Positions 1-9,563 of a DNA stretch of 28,966 nucleotides are shown one piece after another (positions within the stretch are counted from its first letter, which is position 1; each line of letters opens with the position of its first letter). The notes below the pieces were generated by a model. The model did no database searches. It was not told where the DNA came from and was given only the letters and a program-made list of their open reading frames with translations. Location: contig PYST01000432.1 of NCBI GenBank assembly GCA_003049485.1, positions 1-28,966 of the forward strand, in the 5' to 3' direction. The position numbers were made by a program, and so were the translations under genes. The stretch comes from Ophioceras dolichostomum. Taxonomy: Eukaryota > Ascomycota > Sordariomycetes > Magnaporthales > Ophioceraceae.

Positions 1-63
1 AGCCCATCCTCTCCCAACCAACACCTCCACAACCATGTTCACTGATAATCTTCTACAATGCAG

Positions 64-1365
64 AAAGAGGGACAGCTCATGTATCACATCCCCCGTGAGT
101 TCACAGCTGAGCGGCCGGGCCACACCTTTACGCTTAGGAAAGAGGATGTCAACGCAAAGGACCACCCGCTGGGATGCCTGATCCCATCGCCGTCTCCGAC
201 GGGCCTCCCCGCCATCGTCGCTAACCCCAACGACATCCAAGACCTCATTGAGCCCCCCGGACAGGATCTCCCCAGGCACATCGACGACTTCCTCTATACA
301 GACCGCCCAGCCGTGGGCGTGCACGTCACAGCCTTCAACGACAAAACCCTCGTGATGCTGTACATGATCCACATCGCCTTCGACGGCGTGGGCATGGGCC
401 TCGTGGTCGAGAACTGGATGAAGGTGCTGGCCGGGCGCGAACACGAGGTCCCCGAGCTCATCGGCTACGACGAGGATCCCCTGATCACGCTCGGCACGAA
501 GCCGACGGAGCCCCACGTGCTCGCCTCCCGGGCCATGGGCATGGCCGCTACGCTAGGCTGGGCGGCGCGCAACAGTGTGGACTTCCTGCGCAAGAAGGAG
601 CTGCGCTGCGTGTGCGTCCCCGCCAGCTTCGTGGAGAAGATGCGGCTCGACTGCATCGCGCAGCTGACCGCCGAGGCGGCGGAGGAGGCACAGGCACGAG
701 GTTCCGAGACCGAGACCGAGACAACGAAACCACCACCACCGTTCCTGAGCCAGGGCGACATCATCAGCGCGTGGTGGACCAAGATCTCCATCACGGGCCT
801 GGGCCTCGACCCCAAGAAGACGGTCGGCCTGCAGCAGGTGCTCAACATGCGTAAGACGCTCGAGGCAGACCTCCTGCCGGGCCCTTACCTCGGCAACACC
901 TGGGCTATGGGCTACGCGCTCCTGACGGTAGACGAGGTGCTGAACCTGCCGCTGGCGCACGTGGCGTTCGCGGTGCGCAAGTCGATCGAGACCCAGCGCT
1001 CGCGCGAGCAGGCCGAGGCCTACTTCGCGATGCAGCGGGAGGTCCCCGGCAGGGTTCCCGTGCTGTTCGGCGGCGCGGGCGCTTACATGGTAGGGTGGTC
1101 CAACTGGGACAGGGGCGGCATGTACAGGGCCGACTTCGCGCCCGCGGCGCTGAGGCCGCGCTCGGAGCCGCTGTACGCCGCGTGCGTGCACTGTCACCAG
1201 GGCGACGTCCAGTATCCCGAGGCGTATCTGCTCACGGGCAGGGACTACAAGGGCAACTGGTGGTTCTCCGGCTACCGCGTGCCGGGCCGGTGGGCGAAGG
1301 CCGAGGCCGAGCTGAATAGGCAGTTGAAGGAGGCGGGCATGTTGCCGGCGGAGACGACGCAGTAG
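64..1365 (+). CDS. BAHD-like acyltransferase, 3' exon (5' end outside window)
   Basis: Predicted CoA-dependent acyltransferase of the BAHD/trichothecene-acetyltransferase type, which transfers an acyl group to an alcohol or amine of a small molecule. The open frame shows the HxxxD catalytic motif (HIAFDG, codons at 370-384) in mid-protein. Near the C-terminus there is a degenerate DFGWG-type motif, read as YRADFAPA. The first residues of the exon (EGQLMYHIP) match a strand that normally lies about 60-80 residues into these proteins, so ATG at 58 is probably not the true start. The bases ACTGATAA...TGCAG at 41-63 resemble a branch site and 3' splice site, which would open the exon at 64. The family is usually about 450-500 aa and about 433 codons are present here. 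The frame is intact to TAG at 1363-1365. Substrate cannot be predicted. A fungal secondary-metabolite or detoxification role is inference. Confidence 0.75.
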   Translation, partial: KEGQLMYHIPREFTAERPGHTFTLRKEDVNAKDHPLGCLIPSPSPTGLPAIVANPNDIQDLIEPPGQDLPRHIDDFLYTDRPAVGVHVTAFNDKTLVMLYMIHIAFDGVGMGLVVENWMKVLAGREHEVPELIGYDEDPLITLGTKPTEPHVLASRAMGMAATLGWAARNSVDFLRKKELRCVCVPASFVEKMRLDCIAQLTAEAAEEAQARGSETETETTKPPPPFLSQGDIISAWWTKISITGLGLDPKKTVGLQQVLNMRKTLEADLLPGPYLGNTWAMGYALLTVDEVLNLPLAHVAFAVRKSIETQRSREQAEAYFAMQREVPGRVPVLFGGAGAYMVGWSNWDRGGMYRADFAPAALRPRSEPLYAACVHCHQGDVQYPEAYLLTGRDYKGNWWFSGYRVPGRWAKAEAELNRQLKEAGMLPAETTQ

Positions 1366-2613
1366 TTGCTTGTCGGGAAAGCACTAATGTTGATGATCCC
1401 ATACGTGCTTTTCCTCTGTCACCCATATGCGTTCCATCTTCGCTTCTCAGCATCTCTGATCTTGCGCATCTTGCACCAATATCCCACTATACACCATTTT
1501 CACCTTTTTGTTTTGTCCCCTGTAGAGGATGGCAAGGCAACATCGACGAAGACGAAGGGGCCAGTTAGGCCGGCTAGATACAAATTTGATGGATACCACC
1601 AATAAAGCAATGATATTCTTCACAGTCCCTCGCGCGCATCAGCTCGTCTCGCTTCACTCTTTGATGCTTGTTGATGCTTTGCTGCTTTAAACATGCTCCC
1701 CTCGCCCTTTTTTCCAGGCCTCCCCAAGTTTCCTCAATCCTCTCACCGTCGCAGCTAGAATGGAACCACGGTATCCTCAAGTTATCACAGGCTGTTCCTT
1801 GTAGGAGGATTCGCTGAGGTGGACTCCTCTTACCCCAAAACTCAAGTCGATCATCAGTCGAACGACGCAAGACGCCTTGTGCAGCCGAGCTATGATGGCT
1901 CATGGGAAGCCTCTCCATTATTTTTTTGTTCTTTCCATGCTTCCCACCTGTCTCATTTGTACAGTCGTTTTCGCAGCTGAGGCCCCGAGAGCTTATCTAA
2001 CTGGATACATGCAAGGTTCGTATAAAACGGGTGACGGGTTGTAGGTCGGAGCCAGGCCCGAATTTGCATACGAATCGTGCAGGCAGCGATGGTCCGCCCG
2101 GCATTGCGTTAGCGTGGACTTACTGAGCCCTACTGACTCCTCCATCACATCCGAGCCGTCCATTGGAGCACAGCACCATGCCAGCCACGTGTGCTTCGGG
2201 CCGGTAAAAGCAAAGCTACCAAAGCAACGGCGAGAGCCTTTCTTTTTTTTTTTTAATTTTCGCCGTCGATACGTTGTGGGCACGACTCGTAAGTTGATGT
2301 ATCACAATGTGGTGTACGGGGAGGGATGGAGAGGGAGGGAGAACCCGGAGAGGGGTGCAAGCGCAATTGATGATGGGAGCAGATGCTCCGGCTGGAAAAG
2401 ATGGCAAAACTGATATTGAATACATACACATGCCAGGGTATGCCGAATCGCTCGCTATCTGCGAATTGTTTTCCCAAAACAAACTCCGTGCAATGCGACG
2501 GATGCGGACAATGATGCTGTAAGACCTGGATAAAGAAAATGCAAGATGGTGAAGGCCGAAACTCCAGAACCCCGAGAGATCGCAACAGCAACACCACAAG
2601 GCCACACACAGTC
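1366..2613. other. Convergent intergenic region
   Basis: This stretch lies between the 3' ends of two convergent genes and must hold both 3' untranslated regions. The open frames in it have low-complexity or hydrophobic random-looking translations with no recognisable domain. A run of T residues sits at about 2239-2252. I see no RNA gene or mobile element. Confidence 0.5.
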
Positions 2614-3663
2614 TTAGTGGAAGTGGTGATGATGTCCAAGCTCACAAGCCTCCTCAATGACCTCATCTCCAACATCAACCTCGATAATCGCCACGCTCGC
2701 GTCCCGAACCGCGATGGGCGGACCCCGTCTGGTACCGACCCCGCGTCTTCGTGTTGTCGTGGTCGCGTTCCCTCCTCCCGACGCCGTCGTCATACCAATG
2801 AACACTGGCCTCGAAACCGCAACCCTCGCCCCGCACCTCTGCCCATTCTGCAGCACCGCATCTCCCAAAAACCCCTGATACGTCGCGATCTGATGCGCCA
2901 TCCCCGCCCACGCCGGCTGCACCGTCGCGATGCCCCCCGCCAGCTCCCTATCGAGTATCGCGATGGGGCCAATCTCAGCGAAGTCCTCCCGAAAATTCGT
3001 GCGCGAGTAGTCGGTCGGCACGGCGGAGTCCAGCGAATAACTCGTCCGCCAGACGCTCCCGTCCGAGAACGCGCCCGTGGTGCTCGAGTTGTCGCGTCCT
3101 CTCAGGCCGACCCAGTCGAGGCCGTGCGACGCCTCGTGCAGCATAATACCGATCGTCGACGTGTCCGTGATGAGGATGTCGCCTGGGGATCGCCAGAGCC
3201 CGCCTATGCCGGCCAGGGCGCCGCCTCCCGGCACGCCGGTCAAGGTGCGCACCAGCGAGCGGGCGCCGACGGGGACGCGGCCGAAGAGGGTCGCGAGGTC
3301 GGTGATGGAGGCGGGGGAGGAGACGTGGTGGCAGATCTGCCAGGGGACGGCGCAGTCGGCGTAGAGCGCGTCGTAGACGGTCAGGTTTGAGGCGCTGAGG
3401 TTGCGCGATTGCACGAAGGTGAGGCAGCCTTCGGGGACCCAGCCTGATGGCCATTCGGTGAGGGCGAAGGGCACGGGGGGAAGGTGCGTTGCCAGGCGCT
3501 CGTTGATGAGGGTGTAGTTTGTGGCGGGGGTGACGGTCGTATGGTTGTTGAGCACGACCAACTCTTGTTGCTGCTGCTGTTGGGTTTGGGCGAAGGTCAC
3601 TGGCGTGGTGGCGGCTAGCGAGAGCGCGAGGGCGAGGAAGGATGGTATTGATGGTGGCTGCAT
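2614..3663 (-). CDS. Secreted Con-13-like protein with HExxH motif
   Basis: Single-exon gene for a secreted protein of about 349 aa that resembles the fungal conidiation-specific Con-13 group (moderate recall, not verified). ATG at 3663 is chosen because it is followed at once by a hydrophobic signal peptide (PSIPSFLALALSLAATTP...FAQ). The open frame further upstream uses only a GTG. A short Gln run follows the signal peptide, then several N-glycosylation sequons (NHT, NYT, NLS, NLT). Residues H176-E177-A-S-H180-G-L-D183 form an HExxHxxD zinc-protease-like motif. About 46 residues later REDFAE (E226, E230) supplies possible third-ligand glutamates. The C-terminus is basic and ends in a natural His run. 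The family has no firmly known function. A metallopeptidase-like fold is inferred from the motif spacing. No interruption is seen. Confidence 0.7.
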   Translation of the reverse strand: MQPPSIPSFLALALSLAATTPVTFAQTQQQQQQELVVLNNHTTVTPATNYTLINERLATHLPPVPFALTEWPSGWVPEGCLTFVQSRNLSASNLTVYDALYADCAVPWQICHHVSSPASITDLATLFGRVPVGARSLVRTLTGVPGGGALAGIGGLWRSPGDILITDTSTIGIMLHEASHGLDWVGLRGRDNSSTTGAFSDGSVWRTSYSLDSAVPTDYSRTNFREDFAEIGPIAILDRELAGGIATVQPAWAGMAHQIATYQGFLGDAVLQNGQRCGARVAVSRPVFIGMTTASGGGNATTTTRRRGVGTRRGPPIAVRDASVAIIEVDVGDEVIEEACELGHHHHFH

Positions 3664-4805
3664 CGCTGCTGCTGTGGTCTGGTGGTGGTATATATGATTG
3701 GGTGGTGATGGGTTCACAGCTCAAAGGAGGGAGGATGGAGGTGGTCGTTGCGCGACGCGAGCTCAACAGGGTCAGAAAGCAAAGAGAAAAGGAAGGAAGG
3801 GACTGATATCAGCGAGAGGAAAGCTGGATGGGAGTTGAGGCCTGCTCAACGAAGGAACGTCGTGATGCGGTCGGGTATCACGTATTTTGGAATGTTTGTT
3901 GACGAGAGTTGCGAGGAAGCGACTGCTGTTGCCGTGTTGGCTGGTCAGTGACGACAGGAGTACTGATGATCGTGATTCGGGAAACATCAGCTTTCCTAGT
4001 GAGAAACAAAACTGCATTTGAACAGACGAGAAGTTAGTCACTCGTCACAATTGGGCTGGCTATTGTGCCTTTGTATTCAAAAATTAGCAAGACAGGTCTA
4101 TTGTGCGTCCCATTATCTCGGATCCGGAGCCGATAGTGTCCCGGGCGACTGCTGGCGGCAAGGGGTTTCCCAGAATCGTGGACCTCTTTGTCGGGAGCAT
4201 GACCAACCGCGCAGCGCGTTAGCTAGCTAAGCCTCCGCGATCTCAATAAGATCAATAGCCGCCGAGACGTGCTACGGAATTCGGATCAAAGGGAGGGAAA
4301 ATTCTATTGAGATTGTATTGAGGGGGGGATGTTGGTTCGGTGGTTTGAATTGTGCGATGCTATTGTTGCAGATCCGTTTCCCGAGACAAGCGAGGGAGAC
4401 GCCGTAGCCAATCAACGCGACCTCGGCGGCTACTCCCTCGACGCGCGACACCGGACAAGACATCGGAGGAGGCGACCTATTCTGCAGCCATTTTTTGTAA
4501 AAGGTCGCCCTTACTGCCATTGTTGGCAGAGGAGTGAATGAGACCCCGAGAAAGAAAGTACGCGGGCTTCTGAGGAGGAAGCATGCATTTCACGACGAGC
4601 ATTTGTTGTTCTCGAGGTCAACAGCGTCGGCTCAGAAACGGCATTACACATAGAATTGCGCTTGGGAGGCACATCGTTTACTTCTCTCCCTTCGTTTCCT
4701 AGATATTTACGAGCAAAGGATGCTAGAAAGTGGTAATTATTTGCTATATTGATGATGCGGCCAGCTAGGTACCTGAGAGGGCATGATGCTGCCGCATTTG
4801 TAGAC
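3664..4805. other. Intergenic region, promoter side of the Con-13-like gene
   Basis: Upstream region of the Con-13-like gene. A TATATAT stretch lies at about 3689-3695, only ~27 bases before the chosen ATG, so it may be a core promoter element with a very short leader, or chance. The rest holds short open frames without recognisable protein features, plus one copy of the dispersed CTAGGTACCT motif near 4766. No gene is supported. Confidence 0.4.
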
Positions 4806-6653
4806 CTACCAGTCTCCCACCATGCTACAACGGGGAAATTGCAGCACGCGACACCTGAGACAGCAGATTCGGAGGCAGCGACGTGATCCCTTGAGTAGGC
4901 AGCGCTCCAGCAACCAGCTCGGCTTCAAGCCGTCGTCGGCCAACAGGCGAAGCGCCTCCTCGAGATCCTTGGGCTCGCACTCGGAATGCCAGAGCCACTC
5001 GCCAATTGTTGGGAACCATTGATCAAGCGGTAAAAGAGCCTCGATCGCTGGTATACTCCGCTCTTCGAATTTATTGACGACGTACGTCATGCGGGGAACG
5101 TCTCTTTGTTGAGCAGCCCTGATCAGGAGGGCAGTGTACCCGAACCTACATCTGCATTTGTACTTCTTCCGGGCGGTGACGGCCGCCAGGCTCCGCAGGA
5201 AAGCTGGGGCGGGTGGTTGTACTCAGGAAGAGCTAGGTGCTCGAGGCAAACCTCGAGGCATCGGAGGCTGCTCGACTGCTTCGCGGCATCGCCAACAGCC
5301 CGGATGAAGCACTCGGGCTGGTGGCTAGGAGAATTTCGGTCGATTATGCCGTAAATACGGCGTCCCGAGGGCTCGCAGGTGTGGTCAACTTCTGGTGTCG
5401 GCCCTGGCTGGCGTCTAATGATCTCTTTGATGATATCAGGTTGATCTGCTTTGGCGGCGGAAACCAAGGCGGCGTGTCGAAACGCATTACAGCACAATGC
5501 CAATTTTGTGGGCTGCAAAAAGGGAAGGACTCGCACAGCAATTTGACGACTGCTAGACTCCTACCGTGGCAGGTAACATCTATGAAGCGCTGGAAGTGAG
5601 ACCACATGCTGGCCATTTTTGGCCTTTGTTAGTTCCAGATACGGATCGGATGCCCGCAAGTGCTCCAAGAACCTGCCTGGTAGGTTTCCGCTACCTGCAA
5701 AGGCAGATAAAGGTAGCGAAGGTATGGAGGTAGCATCCTCATCATCCTCATCGGGTCAATATCTAGAAAGAATTTGACGTCACTGTTGGGAATACTTACA
5801 ACAACCCGTCCTCCTCTGGTGCTGCAGAGCTGTCACACGGAGGAACCTACAGTGGGCCTTTCTAGGCAGCAGAGTGGGCCATAGGCCACGTCAAGCCCAG
5901 AAGGTGCCTCAGGCATCTAGGAAAGATGGTCTATATAAGGGCAGTTGTATTATATCTTCATCCGGAGGGGATCCTAGATCCTTAAGCCTCCATGAGATGC
6001 CCTTAGAGATTATCCCTTGCAATACCACAAGCCCTTATTACACACAAGCCCTTGTAACAAGAGCCCCCAATCATCATGGGCAAGAGCTCTTTGACCACCT
6101 CGACTTTGTCCAGAGAGGCCGCACCGAACAACAAGGCCTTCTTGACTATGTCAGATTCGTCGACCGGACTCTCATCGCGGCGGGCGACACAGAAGCCAAT
6201 TGCTCTTGAAGTGACGTGCGTGTGACACAGTCTTTCCGCCTAACTTTTGAAGTGTCCCTCCTCGCGCTGTATTTCTTCCTGCTGTTGCTCGCAGCCAAGC
6301 CGATCTCGCGCCAGGATTAACGCGATGACCTGCCGTGTAGTTTGCATGAAATGTGCCAGCCCTTCCAGCGGTGGTGCGTGGCTGGGCGCTGGGCGAAGGA
6401 CCCGAGGAACCAGCAGCCGCACCCAGAAGTTACCGAGAGCCTCGAATTTCGCGCCAGTTTTGGGCCTGCACATTCTCATGACCTCCAGTTTCCCCAGTCG
6501 GAGCGGGTCTTCCACGACGCGGCCATTAGTATGACAGTCAATGAGACGGAGATGCATGGCCTAGGAGGTCGCGAATATTTTGACGCAGTGGCGGAGGATC
6601 ATACTATCAATGATCTCCCGAGGACACTTCTTGGCTTTGGTACTCTCCTCCAT
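4806..6653 (-). pseudogene. F-box-like/ankyrin-like paralog, copy I, LTR-interrupted
   Basis: Leftmost of three related decayed genes. ATG at 6653 opens MEESTKAKKCPREIIDSMIL, an F-box-like start (PxEIID). The frame continues, through a TAG at 6561-6563, into LRLIDCHTNGRVVED and GNFWVRLL...TTRQV. A second TAG lies at 6240-6242, then VDESDIVKKALLFGAASLDKV follows. Each block aligns by eye with copy II. The reading is then cut by an LTR-like segment (5784-6059) just after ELLPMMIGG. The acidic PDEDDEDA tail of the same exon lies on its far side. Downstream are an ACTAAC branch site and acceptor (~5600-5635), CHGRSLAVVKLL, HAALVSAAKADQPDIIKEII and, after a further frameshift near 5230, an ankyrin-like GYTALLIRAAQQRDV. 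The last frame ends at 4806. It cannot encode the full protein. The intact ancestor was probably a cytosolic or nuclear adaptor, which is inference from the F-box and repeats. Confidence 0.7.
5784..6059 (+). mobile_element. Putative solo LTR (Copia-like) inside copy I
   Basis: A 276-bp segment begins TGTTGGGAATAC and ends TTGTAACA, giving the TG...CA ends and the short TGTT/AACA terminal inverted repeat expected of a long terminal repeat. It contains a good TATA element (TCTATATAAGGGC at about 5931-5943) in the right place for an LTR promoter in the + direction. It sits exactly where the acidic exon of copy I should continue, judged against copy II, which has no such insert. No retrotransposon coding sequence is adjacent, so it would be a solo LTR. 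The flanking five bases (GTCAC left, AGAGC right) do not match, so a target-site duplication is not seen and the call stays tentative. Confidence 0.5.
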
Positions 6654-7081
6654 CTCGCCGCGATCCTGTGTGATATACACCGATAGACGCAGGACTGGTA
6701 CGGTGGACGTCTGGTGGGACGTCGTCGTGGAGGATGGAAGGCCTGCGAACGGGATGGGCCCAACTGGGCGACGTCACTCGCGTTTTTAGAGGTGATTGGG
6801 CGGGTTGAATGACACAGGGGTGCGACGAGGAGACGGATGGCCGCAACTGTATTCAGCTAACAAAACAAAGGAACCGAGTCATTGTGTGACTCCCAACAAA
6901 CAAAGAACTTTCCCGCCGAGATCCACTAGCGGTTTTGGGTGGTACATGGCAGTGGGTGTCGAACTTCCCATATCTCAACTCCGTAGTCGCTGCCGGTGTC
7001 AGGTACGGTACCTTCCGGGCCGAGGGATGACAAGGCTGAACGTCGGGTAGTGGCCTCAGTTAAGGCCCTGGGTCCTAGGCA

Positions 7082-8842
7082 TCACTCCCGAACAAGTGCC
7101 TCCATCGACTCCAACCCGTCCTTCCTGGTAGTCTCCAAAGCTGCGCTGCGGACCTCGTCTTCATCTTGGTTGAGGACTTCCACTCGAAAGCTCATAAGGC
7201 GCAACACGAAGGCGCCGTTCTCCCTGCTAATGGCCAGTTCGGTTGCTTCTTCCGCGCGGAACTGAGGCCGAGACGCCGGAAATCGCTGCCCCGCCGTTTC
7301 CTTTCATCCAAGAGCAGATCCAGACATTCCAAGGATGCCCCCCGGACGGATTCGGGGATTTGAGTGCCTAACGCAGCAACCCAATCGCGTACATGTTTAT
7401 CGCATTGCAGGTAGTGCTGTAGGTAATCAGCCCGGCCCTGCCTGCACGCCTCCGTTGCGAGCCTGGATCGATCCGGATCCTCATGCCAGGGAGACCAGGG
7501 GCCGTTCCAATCGATCCGGTTCAGCTCCCAATCTATGATGGCCCTCTCCGCACCCGTCTTCCTCTTCATCTCGTCGATGGCCGTTTTCCTCCGCTCCATG
7601 TTTGCAACTGTCAAGTCCTCAACCCGGAAGCTCGGCAGATTTCCGAAGCACAGCTCAAGGCACGGAAGGCTGGTCGGTGCCTTGGTCCCTGCGAGCAAAA
7701 AGCCATCGAGGGCCCCGCGATGTTGTCACCAATCACGCCACTTTGGCGGCACCCGTTCTAGTTGATGGCGAAACAGGTCCCTCATCATACGGGGCTTGTC
7801 CGCGCGGGCGGCGAGCTCGAGCGCCCTTAACAGGAACGGTGTCCGTCTTCGTTCGCAACGGCAGACGAACGAAAACCGTGGCGCACCCTGTAGGAATTGT
7901 ATCATCCACGTGAGCACGGCATTACCGCCACCGTAACACGCATAAGGCAGGACAATCTCGTCCCAGACGGGCCACAACCTAGTTTTGGGATATCTGGTTA
8001 GTGTTTGTTCTGAAAATGGGAGGATCCCAAAAACCGTCGCGTATGATTCTGAGGGTAAAGCCAATGGCGGTAGTAGGCAGTGTCACTGAGGCACACCACT
8101 GTACTCGTACTTACCAAAAAGCCTCATCATCGTCCTCTGGGAAATCCCCTTTAACTTGCGGCCAAAGGTATTGAACCAGCTCGACGTCGTCCCAGTAGGA
8201 CGCGGTCTTCATCAGAGCTTTTTTGAATTCGAGGTTGGATTCGTCGACGAGATCACCGTTTGGGGGGTCGGGATCGATATGATCCTCGTCCGGGGCCCCC
8301 TCGCCCCGATCTCGGCGCGACAGAGCTCCCCCACGCGGTTGCGGAAATCAGCGCATTGGTCCACGCTGCTCACCGCATTTCCCTCTCTAGCCCGTTCTGC
8401 CATCCGGGCTGCGACATGGCGAGTAGTTTTCAGGAAACGCGACAATCCCGGCGGCGGCGGGTAAGGTGGCTGCGACCACGCCGCATCGACGGGGCCGAGG
8501 GCACGGCGGATCAGGGACTGCACCCAGAACTCGACAGGCGCTATGCGGAACTGGGACGCCACCTAGAACTCGATAGGCCCCCAGAAGCGGAAGCGGGCGA
8601 CCTCGGGTATCTTGGGGGCTCTTATCTTTTGCTGTTCGATGAGGATCTTGATCACGAAACTGTCTGCATGGCGGTTCAGGAGTCGAAACGGCCCGCGCGA
8701 GGGACCGGTTCGATATGCAATGGACGAAGATTTCATCGAGTATTCCACCGAGGAGGTAATGGGGGCGAGGGGCAAGCCGGATCGTCGTCTTCGTCTCGGC
8801 TGGCTGTGGTTGGTCGGTAGTCGGAACAGGGCGGGCTGACAT
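7082..8842 (-). pseudogene. F-box-like/ankyrin-like paralog, copy II, frame-broken
   Basis: Best preserved copy for working out the family. ATG at 8842 starts MSARPVPTTDQ. An F-box-like stretch (LAPRPHYLLGGILDEIFVHC) follows, then, after a 1-nt frame change, LLNRHADSFVIKILIEQQK, an in-frame TAG at 8563-8565, and FWVQSLIRRAL...TTRHVAARMAE. A base appears to be missing in the GGGGGCCCC-type run near 8292-8300, after which VDESNLEFKKALMKTASYWDDVELVQYL reads on. An intron 7979-8114 (GTAAGT donor, CACTAAC branch, TAG acceptor) joins EDDDEAF-W to LWPVWDEIVLPYACYGGG in frame. Then come ALELAARADKPRMMRDLF, a TGA at 7726-7728, LATEACRQGRADYLQHYL, GASLECLDLLLDE and, after another shift near 7260, ELAISRENGAFVLRLMSFRVE up to a stop at 7082-7084. 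Helical pairs like GRADYLQHYL are ankyrin-like. Probably a pseudogene, although some breaks could be sequence errors. Confidence 0.7.
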
Positions 8843-9563
8843 GGCAAGGGCGGATGACGGCGCTGCGGGTGCGGCTCGGCTCGTGCAACTGCACCCTCCT
8901 GGGCAACAACGATGGGAATTTCGGTGCCGCTGTGGGGACCTCTTCCTGTGAGAAGATCGCTTCATCAAGTTCTCGTTTGTGTGCTGTAATGAGGGATGGA
9001 GGCAAGGAGGAGCGGGATGGCTGATGAATAAATAGATTGAAAAACTGACAGAAGAGAGTCGGCAACGTACCTAGGTGCCCAGGTACCTACCTACCTAATT
9101 ACGGTATAGAGCTAATTCGTATGGCGGGAACACGGGACAAAAGCACACGGGACAAAAGAACTTCATGGGGAAGTGACAATGCAAGATGTAATTCACGCTT
9201 TGACTCCAGCTTTCTCGATGAAGGAGCGGATGGACAAAAAGATGGATAAAAGAACACGGGAAAGTGATAATACAGGATGTAATTCACGCTTTGACCTCCG
9301 CCTTCTCGACAAAGGAGCGGATGGACAATGAGACAGATAAAAGGCATGCTGTGACTCCCGCCTTTCCGACAAAAGCAGCAGATAGACAAAATGACAGACA
9401 AAGGATGAGTTGCTTGTTGAGTCACGACTGATGTACGGCATCTTCTCGATGACCACAGAGGTCCCGACTCCGGGCAGTCAGCCACCTTTGGGACGCTAAC
9501 AATTAGGCAGGTGCGCAGCTAGATCTTGCTTCATTCGTCGGGTACGGGCATCTGGGTAGCTGA
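8843..9563. other. Spacer between copies II and III
   Basis: Non-coding spacer between two minus-strand paralogs. It should hold the promoter of copy II (right-hand side of 8842). It contains a CTAGGTGCCCAGGTACCTACCTACCTAA motif cluster at about 9070-9098 and the imperfect tandem repeat listed separately. No further gene is supported. Confidence 0.5.
9131..9410. repeat. Imperfect tandem repeat, ~91-bp period
   Basis: The block AAGTGACAAT...GATGTAATTCACGCTTTGAC...GGAGCGGATGGACAA recurs. The segment GTAATTCACGCTTTGAC starts at 9188 and again at 9279, a period of 91 bases. A third, shorter and more diverged unit follows from about 9340 (GCTGTGACTCCCGCCTTTCCGACAAAAG...GACAAAATGACAGACAAA). The short word ACACGGGACAAAAG is also repeated near its left end (9130-9160). 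No coding meaning is visible. Confidence 0.75.

Noticed and set aside
553..1197. 214-codon frame on the minus strand opposite the acyltransferase
   Set aside because: Arg/Gly/Ala-rich shadow frame; the + strand frame carries the HxxxD motif and family texture.
3664..3717. N-terminal extension of the Con-13-like protein up to 3717
   Set aside because: It would start at a GTG, and the ATG at 3663 begins directly at a clear signal peptide.
5779..6064. Target-site duplication around the LTR-like block
   Set aside because: The five bases on the left (GTCAC) and right (AGAGC) differ, so no duplication can be claimed.
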